DNA of 64,000 bases. It comes from Microbotryomycetes sp. JL201 (taxonomy: Eukaryota > Basidiomycota > Microbotryomycetes). Each line of letters opens with the position of its first letter. Position 1 is the stretch's first letter. The DNA lies in assembly GCA_033819885.1 (NCBI GenBank), contig JAQYUZ010000062.1:1-64000 (forward strand), given 5' to 3'. A program made the position numbers and the translations under genes. Positions 24,516-35,579 of the stretch are shown here, piece after piece. The notes under the pieces are model-generated. The model was not told the origin of the DNA, made no database searches, and worked only from the letters and a program-made list of their open reading frames with translations.

Positions 24516-27500
24516 TTAGAACAAATCGGCTGCCTTCGCACGAGCTCGCATCTCTACAGGTCGCTCTTGCTGCGCGACAATGTCCGGATGGACACTCGGC
24601 GCCGCCTCTGCCCACTCGTCATCGTCATAAGCCGTTTTCGTGCTGCTGCTCGCAACGAATGTTGCTGACGTCTTGGACTCTTTGTTTTTGCGGTCGACGT
24701 CGGTTTGCCCAGAACGATCGCGCTTGCGTTTCTTGTGCTTGACCACAGTCTCGCCACCGTCACCGCCTTCATCCGCCTCATCGTCCATCGCAAAGCTCAA
24801 TGTAGAGCGTGGCGGCTTGGAAGCCTTCTTCTTTTTCTTGCTCTTGCCAGCGTCGTCTCGTGGACCGGTCGAAGCAACCTGCACACTTCGCGCAACAAAG
24901 CTCGGTTTGAATTCGGCTATCGTATCTGCAGACAGCGTCGGTGTAGAAACGGTATCGCCAGGTGGAACAGCCGCAGAGGCATCCACATGCCGCTCATCCA
25001 TTGCGACAGGGCCCCCGTCATGACCGTTTTCCTTCATCGACGCATCCCCCGGCTCGTCATCACTCTCGTCGTCCTCCTCATCACTGTCCGCAAAGATGGC
25101 CGCAAAAATGTCCTTAGGAGCCCTTTCATAAGTCAACGTCTCTTGCCCTTGCGACTCGTCGTCTCCTAGCCCAACAGTCTCGATAGTCTGTCGAGCGGCT
25201 GGTGGCGGCTTCTTTTCGATCGTGGCAGACGTGCCACCTGATGGTGCGGCATGTCCTGCCTCACGCTCTGTCAAACTCGGCTTGCTACCTCGAACGAGGT
25301 CGTCCATCGCCGTCTGATCGAGCACTTGATGTACCGAGGGCGCTCCAGTTCCCCATCCAGTCGCCGTCGCCTCTTTCCACTGACCGCCCACGCCCGCTTC
25401 AACCTCGTCCGCCGTCGAATCTGAATGGGGCGGTCTGATTCCAAACCGTTTACATAACAACTTCTGAGGTTGCCAGAAAGATACGCTCCTCGTCGCGTCT
25501 CCAAACAAGCCAGCTCGCACGGCTTGCTGCGCCGGCGTGAGCTTTTCGACAAGGACAGGTTCAACGCTGTCAGCCACCAAATACTTGCTGTCCTTGCCGT
25601 TCGATTTCGCCTCTGGCTGGTACAGACCGGGCGTGACAGTCGGTGGCAAGGAGCTCGCGCCGCCACTCGTAAACCGGCCAGCCAACATGGTCGACATGGG
25701 CTTGAATACTCGAGCAGCTTTCGCATAGTCGTTCAATTCTCGATTGAATTCTGACATGGTTTGCATCTTGCCTGAAGCATTGGGACGCGGCCCGAACGGT
25801 AAAGTGCTATCGCTTGGCGGCAACAAGTTTGCGCAATGCTTGAGAAACAAGGTGTACCGAGCTTGTTTAACGGGGTCTGGCGCCGTTGAAGTTGGGCCGA
25901 ACGGCTCGAACCCTTTGAGGGCTGCCAGTGCGGTTGGACCGTCGAGAGCTGGAATTGACAACTCCTCGTCTCGTTCAGGCTCATCACGAGCCGTAACAGT
26001 GGCCTCGTCTTTCTGTGAGCTCGCAGTCTGGAGCGATGCCAGACGCTGTTTGTCCTTGGCCGAGAGGTATTCAAACACGCTCTTTTGCGCTGTCGGAGGC
26101 AGTTGTTCCCCGAGCATCGATCCACGCTGGAAAAAATACTTCAATACTTTAAATTGAATACCAGAAGCGTCCGACCAACCTCGTCTGCGTCAAGCTGTTT
26201 TCCCTTGCCTTTGACCGATGCCGAGGTACCCGCCTCGGCCCAAACTTTCGTAGGATCTGGCTTCCAACCCTTCGGCGGTTGGGGAGGAAGCAAGGCTCTG
26301 CGTAGGCAGCAGTCAGTGTGTTTTCTTTCCTTGGATATGTGAGTGGACCCTACTGATGTGTGGAGATGGCCTCTCGTTGCTGCAACTTGAACCCAGAAAG
26401 AACGGCAGTCCCATCCGGGAATGATTCCAAATGCGACTCGCGAGCCTGTACAAGCCTATCTTAGCAAACACGCACTTTCGCACGACTTTTCTCAAGTCGG
26501 CGTACTCTCGTATCCGCAGGTCGACTCGGCCGAAAGTCTTCGTCCTCGTCAAAGACTTCAATGACCCGAGCCGCTCGCTTGTCGCCAGGCATGACTTGTG
26601 CATCATAAACGTCATCTTCGTCATTCAGACCAACTCCCAGCCCGGATTTGGTCCGGACCCCCTGCGTCCGCCCTAGAGACTCGTTCAGGTCGAGTCCGGG
26701 CGTGTATCCCAGACCCCATCCTCTGTCCGCTGCAGCGCTCACTGCCCCAACAATAGTCAGAGGTCGATCGATTGGCGCGAAGTAGTGCTTGCTCGTCTCG
26801 GTGTCTGAGGCTTGATCGCCGTGATCTTCGTCTTGGGCGAGTTTGACGCCCAACTCTTGAGCCTGCTTCTGCCGTTGCTCATGAGTCAAGCGAGGTCCGA
26901 CGCCTTGCCCGTCACGCCATCCCATCTTTCGCATAAGTTTCAGGCCCACCCGCGTCGACGCAGGTTCGATCAGAGTGGCGAACGCGGCCGCTCCAATGTC
27001 GAATGCTCCCTCCAAGCTTGAGGATTCCCCCGGAGGCTGACCACTGAACCCACTCAAAGGATCGTAATCTGGTCGGGAAGGTTTTGAGCTGTAGGCGTCG
27101 GATGTCTCGAGCTTGCGCGAGCTTTCAAGCTCGGCCAGGTCCTGCACACGATGCAAGCGCGTTTCCAATGAGCGCACGTCTTTGATGTGATTTTGATACT
27201 GCCAAGCATTGTACCTCTTCATCCATGAATGCTCTGGCCGCGTCTTCGATGGTCTTGCCGCTCGCCTGAGCCCTGCTTGACCGCGAACTCTTGAACGTGG
27301 ACGGCGTCCAGCCTGCAGCATAGCTTTGAATGTCAGTATATCTTATTGTGAGTGCATATTGAGTGCCAGCCGACTCGCCTTCCTTGCTGCCAACCGTGTT
27401 AAAGTAGCCGGCACTGAACCCGCCTGTGAACGCGCCGTGCAACCGTCTGCGCCCTTGCTCATCGTACACTTCTTGCTCCCAAATGGGTTTGAACTCGTTC

Positions 27501-27625
27501 GCATCTTTCTTGGTGGTCGCAAGCGACGGCAAGGCCGTGCCAACCGTCACGAAAGACTCTTGTAGGTTGCCATACTGGCCGCTCTCGGCTTGCTCTATCT
27601 TCTTCTTAAGCCGCGACGAGTGCAT
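24516..27625 (-). CDS. GPATCH1: G-patch domain protein GPATCH1
   Basis: A spliceosome-associated nuclear protein. The N-terminal GPATCH1-specific domain reads [53 protein letters not shown] and [10 protein letters not shown], nearly identical to animal and plant homologues. The G-patch follows at about 26890-26960 ([20 protein letters not shown]), which in this family recruits DEAH helicases. The C-terminal exon (24516-26144) contains [15 protein letters not shown], the acidic stretch [20 protein letters not shown] and lysine-rich tracts such as [10 protein letters not shown]. Start [12 protein letters not shown] at 27625. The stop at 24516 lies 117 bp from the bL33m start. Several short introns lie between 26144 and 27400. 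Confidence 0.92.
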
Positions 27626-27762
27626 AACGAAACCTTTGTGCCGTTCAACAGGTCATGCCCGCGACCTTGCTCAGGCAGAGTGTGTGGCGAAAGGCTAAAG
27701 CCGAAAAGGGACTCGATCGGAAGAGGGAGTGCCATGCAACTGGCTCAAACTACTCGGACAAT

Positions 27763-29446
27763 CTACTCTGACTCTATCTCAGCCTCGTTCTCGTCTTCTT
27801 CGTCTTCGTACTCTTCCTCATCAAGCAAAGACTCCGAATCAGAATCCGACTCTTCGTCGCTGCTTGCTTGCTCATCCTCATCTGCGCCCACGCTCTGTGT
27901 AGGTACATCGGTGAGGCCAATGGCGCAAATGCACGTCAAGCGACTGGCTTCCGTATCGAAAGCGCCACAAGGTTCGATTTCGACAGACGCGGCAATCGTC
28001 CCGTCTATTCGCGTCGGCAAAGTGGCGAGGTCATACATGTGTATAAAACCGTCTGATGAAGCGCTGCAAGCAATGACAGTGGAGATCTCAGAGTCCGGCG
28101 CGGCGACCTCGAGCAACTCGAGCATTTTGACCCTAAGAATCGTCGAAGACGTCAACATTGAGCGCGACGGCTTGGAAAACAATTGTCATCACCTGTTCTT
28201 GTGGCCGATGAGTACCGCTACCGGCTCCAGTGTAGTCGCGTTCTCAACTTCCGAGTCGGTCACGGAAGGAGTGGCAACATCAAATATCCTCGTCTTGCCG
28301 TCTTCGCACGCCACAAACAAGTACTCGGACTGTGCAGGATCTTGCTTGTCAAGTGGCAAGTACGAAAAGTGAACGTCGTGAAAGCGCGAAGGTCCGGACA
28401 GCGCGTGCAAGACCGTCATATCCTGCGAGCAATGTCAGGCCTCGCTTGACGCGAAACATATGTAAGAACGACAAGCTCACAATGCCATACACTGTCAGTT
28501 GATTGCCACAGATTGTTGCGAATTTGGTTCCGTCCGTATTCCATCGCACAACATCGCCCTCTGCGTTTGCGCCAGGCTAAGCAATTACGCGAAAGTTTGC
28601 ACGAACCGAATGAGAACTGACCAGCTCCGAGCTTCATGGTCGAAACGGCTTTTCCAGCAACGAGATCCCACATTCGCAACATCTTGTCTTGCCCAACGCT
28701 GAGCGCCACACGCCCAGCTGGGTGCGCGTCGACACAGTTGACCCGTCCTTTGTGACCCTTAAGTGCGCGCAGAAGCACCCAATCACGGACCCTATACAAG
28801 GTGATATTCGAGTCTGTCGACGCGGCCAAAAGCATATTTCGATCCGGCACAAATTGCAGGCACGTGATCGTTCCTGCGTGGGGCCCGAGCTCAAAGTCAG
28901 GCTCGGCAGTCTAGAGCAGTCTGTGATCCTGCGAAACGCACCGCTGGCCTCTCCTTCGAGCGTGCCAACTTCCCTCCGTCTTTTGAGGTCCCATACCTTG
29001 ATGATCTCGTCCGTACCGCCGCTGACGAGGTACTTGCCGCCAACTTTGCGCTCGCTGCCCGTCTGGGGCGAAACGAGCCTGGAGGCAGCGACTGTCTTGA
29101 GAGACGACAAGTGCGCAGGGAACGCAAAGTAGGGCTCGACAATGAGCTTGCGGCTCGGTCCTGGCTGCTCGGCTTTGGCCTCTGTCGCCTCAAAATGACA
29201 CCGCAAGCCGTACAAGAGTCGCTCATAGCTGCCGGCAGACACAACAAAGTGTGTCGGTGCCACCGAAGCCGTCTTTGCTGGTTTGGCGCGTGACGAAGGC
29301 GCTGGCGCCGACATGCGCTTTTTCGTTTGAGCTGCTGATTTGTCGCTTGCGGCGAATCGGGCACGCTTTGCAGGTGGCACAGATGTCAATGCCTGAGCTT
29401 TACTCGAGCCTGGAGCGGCCGCAGTGCCGTTTCCACGTTTTGCCAT
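27763..29446 (-). CDS. MAK11: WD40 ribosome-biogenesis protein Mak11/PAK1IP1
   Basis: A nucleolar WD-repeat protein needed for 60S subunit assembly. After a basic, Lys/Ala-rich N-terminus, the repeats read FVVSAGSYERLLYGLRC, KYLVSGGTDEIIKVWDLKRR, LLAASTDSNITLYRVRDW, LKGHKGRVNCVDAHPAGRVA, LSVGQDKMLRMWDLVAGK, GDVVRWNTDGTKFATICG and FDVATP. The RVNCVDAHPAGRVALSVG..D..LR.WDL..GK block is typical of Mak11/PAK1IP1. An acidic tail rich in Asp, Glu and Ser ends at 27763. Start MAKRGNGTAAAP at 29446. The gene lies head-to-tail with GPATCH1, 137 bp apart, on the same strand. Introns are all ordinary GT-AG where I could place them. Confidence 0.9.
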
Positions 29447-29698
29447 CGCGGGACAGCGGCAACTCAGAGCACAAGGTGCGAAGGTTTGCAACTGCTCTTG
29501 GCGGTCCTGTTGTTGACACAGATCGATATCCTTTCCTAACACAAAAGTGAAATCGCATGCAGGCAGTAATCAGACGAGCTGGCTAGACAGTGTTATACAC
29601 AAAATAAGCTACAATCGCGGTCATATCCAAGGGGGTGCCTCAAGTGCAAGGAGCATTATTCCGGCGTGCGAAGCCGTGCGAGTCTCCATACTTTAGCA

Positions 29699-30586
29699 TT
29701 ATCGTCCACGTTTGCCACTGAGCAAAGCAGTAAGCAAGATACCGGCGACGGTTGCTGCGCCACCAGCCAAGGCCAACCCGACTGCGACAATATCCCTGTT
29801 GTCAGCGCGAATCCAAGCTAATACCAGCTCTGCACATGTATTGACTTGCCATATCCTTCTGCAAGGACGATGCGGCCGCGTGTCAGTCCTGCGAGCTTGG
29901 ACGTACTGCTGGTTCGGCTTACCCTTCGCAACGGCGCTTTCGATCAATTGTGCCAAGCTTTGCGACTGGATGTTCGTAGGCTCCTTTTCCAAGAGCAGAC
30001 CTGCCGAAATGAGCGAATACTTCAGCAAAAGATTTAAATCCCTCCCAATCGTGGCGAGACCCGACCCCAAACTGACCGTTATATCGTTTCGCCTCTTGAT
30101 AGTTCCCAAGTTTGTAATGACCGACAGCCAAAAAGTACAAGCATTCTCGTCTCCTGTTCGGTTCGTCCCGATAGATTTCTGCGAGTCGAAGCACAGCAGC
30201 ATGTCAGATTACCGCTCGATGTGCGACGCAGAAGCACCACCTATCAGCATCGTGCCGAAAGTGCAGCTGACCCATCAACAGGGCGACGCCTTCGCCGACT
30301 TCGACTTTGTTGTCACTCTTGACGCTGCCCCACGCGTAATTGAACTTGGTCTGCACCGAAACCCATCCCTTGGCCCGCTCTGCCTCGTACTGGGTCCGTA
30401 GTACTCCAAGCTAGCGTGACAATAGACTTTGTCATTGTCATGGGCGATGACGTGGGTTTGGCGACGGCTCACCTCTTCGGCCGTCAGCGGCGATTGCGCG
30501 TCGACAGCGGCTGTACAGCATCACCGTTAGACCATTTGCTTTGACTGCAGTGCTGTTGACTTGCCTGGCAAGACGTCAGAGGGCAT
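29699..30586 (-). CDS. FIS1: Mitochondrial fission protein Fis1
   Basis: A tail-anchored outer-membrane protein that helps recruit the fission machinery to mitochondria and peroxisomes. The TPR-like bundle reads [73 protein letters not shown], then [20 protein letters not shown]. The C-terminus has one hydrophobic helix ([20 protein letters not shown]) and the basic end GKRGR, a classic tail anchor. Start MPSDVLP at 30586. The first intron (30511-30564) has a consensus-like GC donor, GCAAGT; no GT donor gives the correct phase into [13 protein letters not shown]. Other introns are short GT-AG. Length is close to that of yeast Fis1. Confidence 0.92.
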
Positions 30587-30768
30587 ATTGAGGCGCGACG
30601 TGAACGAGAGCGGCAAGCTGCCTTGTACTGGGTTTCAAAATATCTTTGTTTCCAAGTAATGGAGATTTGCAGCACACTTCGACTGAGACCCAGATCCCGA
30701 CCCAAATAGACTGTCACAAAATACAACACTTTTCTAGATGACCGCCACATTGCACGCTCTGCCAACCT

Positions 30769-32440
30769 CTACCTCGCCGCGTGCGTGCTCGTCAAATCTT
30801 GCAGCGGCCTCTCCTCAACAATCTGGTCTGGCACATTGAGCCGTGCATCCTGTTCGTGCCGGAGGTCGCTGCGTGAATCGTCCGTCCTCTTGTCGCTCTC
30901 TGCCGGATCTGCTTGCTTTTTGGACTTGTCCAGCGCTACTCTGACGGCCCCTCCAACTATAATCGTGGCGCCAATGACAGACCACACGTCAGGTAGATGG
31001 TGGAAGACGACGCGTTCGAGCAAAATTGCAAACAGCAAGTTTGAATAGACGGCTAGCGTGCCCCGGCCGGCTTTCTCCTTCTGCAACCCGAGCGTCAGAA
31101 GAGCTTGTGCGATAAATCCAAACACGCCGATTGGTGTAATCAGCAGAAAGAAGCTGAGGTTCAGGTGGAGTACGGGCGGGGCATCGACGACAAGTGGGAA
31201 AACACACGCCACGACACACTGTGCGAGAACGAAAAGTATCAGTCCGGTGATCTCCTCCTTCCGTCGGTCGGCTGCATACACTGTAGATTGCAAAGTACGA
31301 AATTGAATGAAGCGCATTCGCCCGTTTGCCGATCGCCCGGATGATGAGATAAGCGCCTGCAGCGCCAAGCGTGCCTAGAAGCGCAATCCCAACAGCCATG
31401 GCCCTCTCCTCCGCTGTAACGGGCTTGGAGCCCGGTTCGATTCCGACGTCGTCCTTGCTCCCGAACAAGAATGTCGGCTTGGCGATGAGCACGACACCGA
31501 AAAGACTGACGAAGCCAGTTGTGGCTTCAAGTTTCGAGTAAGTCTCCTTGAGAAAGACTCTTGCAAGCAGTCCTGCGCCATCACGTCAGCCCTGTTTGCC
31601 CCCCTTTTTTTCCCTCAAACCACGAACCGACTAAGACCGGAGCCAGAAATGACAACACCGTTGCATCGCTCAAGGAAAGGTATTTGAGCGCGAAATAGCC
31701 TGGCGCGAGCCCGAAAAACCCGACCACGCCGCGAGCCACGAGCATCAAGCGAACGCCAGGAGGACCCAGCAGCGGGTGTTCGACGTTTGTCCATCTCATG
31801 TACCAGTAGCAGCCCAGCCATGTGACAAACATGCGGATCAAAATGATCTCCCACACCGGCATCTCGATCCTCTCTTGCAAGATCTAGACGGGAAAAGTGC
31901 GTGAGCTCAAACTCGCAACGCCGTGATCGTTTGACAACTCGCCTTGACGCAAGTTCCTATCGATGCAAAGAACGCCTGTGCCAATGCAATGAGCAAAAAT
32001 CCTGCAAGGAAATGTGATTAACGCATTAATGATTCAAAGGCCGCTGTGGCGTCGACCGCATATTGACCTTCATTCCTCCGCACGAGTCCAAGCAGCTTGT
32101 CCGTTCTGCTATGGACAAAGCTTGTTGGTGCCGACCAGAAGCCTGCCTCTTCGTCAAGGTAACCGGCACGCAAACGCTGCTGTCTGCGCAACTGAGACGG
32201 CGATGACGGCGGAGATGCGGTTGAATCGAGCAGCGGGGCGTGCGATGCCGACTTCTTGTGGCCCGAGCCGCTCCTGCTGGGTTTTGTTCCCTTCAGTGAC
32301 GATCCGACGTCGTTTGTCGGGTCTTCGTCGTCGTTTTGGCGCTCGCTCGTGTCCTCTCGCGCTAGGATCACGCGGTCGCTCGGCGTCGGCTCGATCTGCA
32401 GCGCTGCACCGTCCCGCAGTTGCCGTGCAGCATTTTGCAT
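30769..32440 (-). CDS. EamA/DMT-superfamily multi-pass transporter
   Basis: A drug/metabolite-transporter-type membrane protein with a long Ser/Arg-rich cytosolic N-terminus (MQNAARQLRDGAALQ at 32440). About ten hydrophobic helices follow, arranged as two EamA halves: GFLLIALAQAFFASIGTCVK, WEIILIRMFVTWLGCYWYM, LMLVARGVVGFFGLAPGYFA, TGFVSLFGVVLIAKPTFLFG, then GLILFVLAQCVVACVFPLVV, FFLLITPIGVFGFIAQALL and VWSVIGATIIVGGAVRVAL. The ALKYLSLSDATVLSFLAPV segment is typical of fungal EamA proteins. The substrate cannot be told. The intron at 31884-31942 needs a GC donor (GCGAGT). Divergent from the prefoldin gene, 286 bp away. Confidence 0.82.
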
Positions 32441-32726
32441 CGGTTTGAGACTGGGTTGAATGAACGTCTGTTGATGCCTTGGAAAAGTGCCGGTTGACTC
32501 GCACCCTGCGCGGCGGAAACGGCCCGACGCAGGTCTCTAATTTCCGAAACTGGGTCTACAGCAAATTTATACCACCCACTGAACTCTCTATTCTTGCCCT
32601 GTTCTTACTCGGACTCAAAGAAATTACAACGCCGAATTGAAATTGCCGAAACGCCAGCCAGCTTGGCTTGAGCTACTGCAAGACGGCAGCGCTCCGGCCG
32701 CATCGCTTGCCATCAATCTACCCGCC

Positions 32727-33411
32727 ATGGCAGCCCCACCTGGACAGGTGCGCCTCGAGGATCTTGACGTGCGCTCACTCGCCGAAGTTCGCAACCAGCT
32801 GGAAGAGGTTCGTGCGACCTGTCCGCCCACTCTATGGCGATGGCAGCTCATATAATCGTGCGCTACCACTAAACAGGATCTCAAAACTCTGACGTCGGCA
32901 TTCGGAGAGCTGAAGCAGGCGCAGGCCAAATTCAATGGCTGCATGGACGCGCTCGACGCCATCAAAGACGAAAGCAAAGGCATGTGATGATATGTATGAC
33001 TGAGAGGAAGTACTAGGCTGATACATCTGCTCCGCCCTTGCTTGTCCGTCCGCAGACAAGAAGGTACTGATTCCTTTGACCAGTTCGCTGTACATTCCCG
33101 GGCGAATAAGTAATACGGAAACTGTCCTTGTTGATGTCGGCACTGGATACTTTGTCGAGAAGGTGAGCGTGCTCTTTGATGAATGCGACAAGTCTGTGTC
33201 GGCCGAAATGAAGCGTTTGCCTCTGGTTCTGCAGGATATGAAAGCAGCGAAGACATTGTACAACTCGAAAACGTTGGCCTTGCGTGGCAACCTCGAGACG
33301 CTTCAGCGCCAAATCGAGACTAAGCAGAACAATCTCAATGCGGCGACCGAGGTCCTAAGGCAGAAATTGGCAGCACAGCAGGCAGCTCAGGACGCCACAG
33401 ATCAGGAATAA
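32727..33411 (+). CDS. GIM5: Prefoldin subunit 5
   Basis: An alpha-type prefoldin subunit of the hexameric chaperone that hands unfolded actin and tubulin to CCT. An N-terminal coiled-coil (DLKTLTSAFGELKQAQAKFN) leads to the beta-hairpin core KKVLIPLTSSLYIPGRIS, then VLVDVGTGYFVEK, a motif diagnostic of this subunit. A C-terminal coiled-coil follows (LRGNLETLQRQIETKQNNLN). Start MAAPPGQVRLEDLD at 32727, TAA at 33409. Intron 1 is 32808-32876 (GT-AG). Intron 2 (32980-33055) needs a GCATGT donor: the only nearby GT follows the wrong phase. A 30-nt insertion relative to the usual spacing after VEK (VSVLFDECDK) could also be a mini-intron, but it is in frame and kept here. Confidence 0.87.
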
Positions 33412-33961
33412 AATGGTCATGCGCTTACATCAGTTGTTGTATGTTTCTTGGGCAGAGCATCGTGCGAAGGATGCCGTTATTTCGGTGTGTCGGACATTCT
33501 TGCGCTGTACTTGAGCAGTGCACCTAAGCAGTCCCGAGAGACTGCAACAACACCTGACGCTGTGCTCGGCACGTAGTGCGTAGCCATTTCCCCCAGGGAG
33601 ATCGCAGCCCGATTCGGCAGTCACGTGTCCCCGCCGCGCGCCTGGTTTTGACGCGTCCCGACGCGTCAGACAGTGCCGGGAACGCGCCCATAGCATGCTA
33701 GGCATCTCAGCGTGCAGCCAGTACGACTGTAAATGTCTTTGTCTCAATGTCTGTCAGTTTCAATTTTGCGATTGTCCGTGCACGGTCCGTTTGGTCCAGG
33801 GTGCCTCTCCCAGCGCCGAGCAAACGGCCGTTTGCCTTTCTTTGTTCGTCTCTACTCGCTCACTCCTGTATCAGGGCAGCTGGTTCTGCACCTCTCCTTC
33901 ATTCTAGAATCTGTTCGATCTTCTACGTCTACGCACACACGTACACACACGCCTCGTAACG
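33412..33961 (+). promoter_or_regulatory. Upstream region of the LPMO-like gene with paired ACGCGT boxes
   Basis: This 550-bp gene-free region ends in a pyrimidine-rich leader just before the ATG. Two ACGCGT hexamers (MluI cell-cycle-box type) lie at 33651-33656 and 33661-33666, one helical turn apart. A CACGTG E-box is at 33622-33627. Whether they are used is unknown. No coding exon or structured RNA is supported here. Confidence 0.4.
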
Positions 33962-35255
33962 ATGCACCGCGCTCTGGTCAGCGCCGCGCTTGCCGGCTGT
34001 TTCTTGTTCCAGGTCACATTGGCCCACATTCAGCTCATCTCTCCTCCTGCCATCAACTCAAAATTCGACCCGCAGACGCCAGAGGCCAAGATTGACTACT
34101 CTAGTGAGCCTCGCGCACGGGCCGTCCGCGAGAACGGTGGCACAAGATTTTCGCAAACGATGACTGACGTGATTCACTGTACATGTAGTGACGTCGCCAT
34201 TGCTTCCTGATGGCTCAAACTACCCGTGCAAAGGCTACAACACGCCAGACGCATTCGGAACACTCAACTCGGTGGCGACCCTGCAGGCAGGATCGCAACT
34301 GAATGTCAAGCTGGACGGTACGGCCGTCCACGGCGGAGGTAGTTGCCAGTTCTCCATTTCGTACGACCAGGGCAAGACGTTTGCCGTCATTGCCAGCATC
34401 ATTGGCGGTTGCCCGATCGGATTGCAATTCGGTGTGCCAATCCCTAGCGGCTTACCATCAGCAAACAAGGCCTTGTTTTCCTGGACGTGGTTCAATCTCG
34501 TCGGTAACCGTGAAGAGTACATGAACTGCGCCATCGTCGACATTCGTGGGGGCAGCGCGCAAAGCTACACTGGACCGACCCCTTTCCGAGCCAACACATT
34601 CGCCGACGGCACTTGCATTACCGTCGAAGGACAAGAAGTCGTCTTCCCCAACCCTGGGCCATCCGTCCAATACCTCGGCAGTTCGTCGTCGAGTTCGCCA
34701 GCGACCCAGCTGTCCAATTGTCCGTTCAACCAGAACTCTGACGTGACCATCTCGCCATCTGGCTCGTCGAATCCCGACACGAAGCCTGTCGAGCAACAAC
34801 CACCCGCGACGACACAGACGGACAAGGCCGTGACGCTCCCTGCGTCGCAAACAGTCAAACCCGTCACGAGCAAGCCTCCGATCTTGATCGTCACTCGTAC
34901 AACTTCAACATCGACCGCGGAACCAACAGCCACCAATTCTGTAGATAGCAATTCAGGTAATGGTCCAACACCAGGTAGCACGTCAACAGACTCGAACTCG
35001 TCGCCTTCTGGCTCAACTCAGGCGTACCTGCGCTGCGACTCTTTGAAAACATTCTCGCTGTGCGGAGACGGACGTTGCACATTCATGGGCTCGGTCGCTG
35101 CAGGAACCGTATGTGTCGATGGCGCCATCGGTCACGAAAGGTCGAAACGTCGTTTGGCAGGATCGAACGATGACCGACGACTGCAAGACTTGTCGAAACG
35201 TCACCGTCGACAACGACGAGTCGATCAGCTCAATCATCATAAGACTAGGCTCTAG
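33962..35255 (+). CDS. Secreted LPMO-like protein with N-terminal His and C-terminal Cys domain
   Basis: A signal peptide (MHRALVSAALAGCFLFQVTL, cut after A) exposes a mature N-terminus HIQLISPPAIN. The N-terminal histidine, together with AVHGGGSCQFSISYDQGKTF and the aromatic ALFSWTWFNLVGNREEYMNC, matches a fungal family commonly annotated as lytic polysaccharide monooxygenase-like, in which His1 and an internal His bind copper. An intron (about 34101-34188) joins DYS to MTSPLLPDGSNYPCKGY. A Ser/Thr/Pro linker leads to a small cysteine domain (LRCDSLKTFSLCGDGRCTFM, GSVAAGTVCVDGAI). The last 40 residues are very basic and may reflect a mis-placed 3' end. Activity and substrate are inferred from the family and not proven by sequence. 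Confidence 0.78.
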
Positions 35256-35579
35256 CAGCCATTTGCTCATTCTCTGCCTGTTTTATACGCTTGTGCACGG
35301 CCTCCACACGTCTCTTGTGCTGGTTTTCAAGAATGACGCGTGGCGTCAAGTTTATCTTTTCTATAGCCTTACTTTGTCGTGGTGCTGTTCTCCGTCCGCT
35401 TCATCTACACGGTGTGATTGTTGTCATGTCCTGCATTCCACAGAGAGAGACAGATGAACGAGTATATCCGGAACGAGGAGGGTATCGATGAAACTACGTT
35501 TCGCGAGACGAGTTTGTGCGCAAGCAAAATAAGAACTAAAAAAACTCAAGCATTCACAATCACGACAAAGACGAGACGT
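35256..35579. other. Convergent intergenic region, no gene seen
   Basis: This is the 3' flank between the LPMO-like gene and the RhoGAP gene. A frame running to 35457 on the plus strand encodes hydrophobic sequence, but reaching it needs an intron that would destroy the conserved VCVDGAI ending, so I did not extend the gene into it. Confidence 0.45.

Noticed and set aside
35100-35457. Extending the LPMO-like protein through a GTATGT intron into a hydrophobic C-terminus
   Set aside because: That splice would delete the conserved VCVDGAI ending of the cysteine domain, so the unspliced end at 35255 is preferred, though the 3' end stays uncertain.
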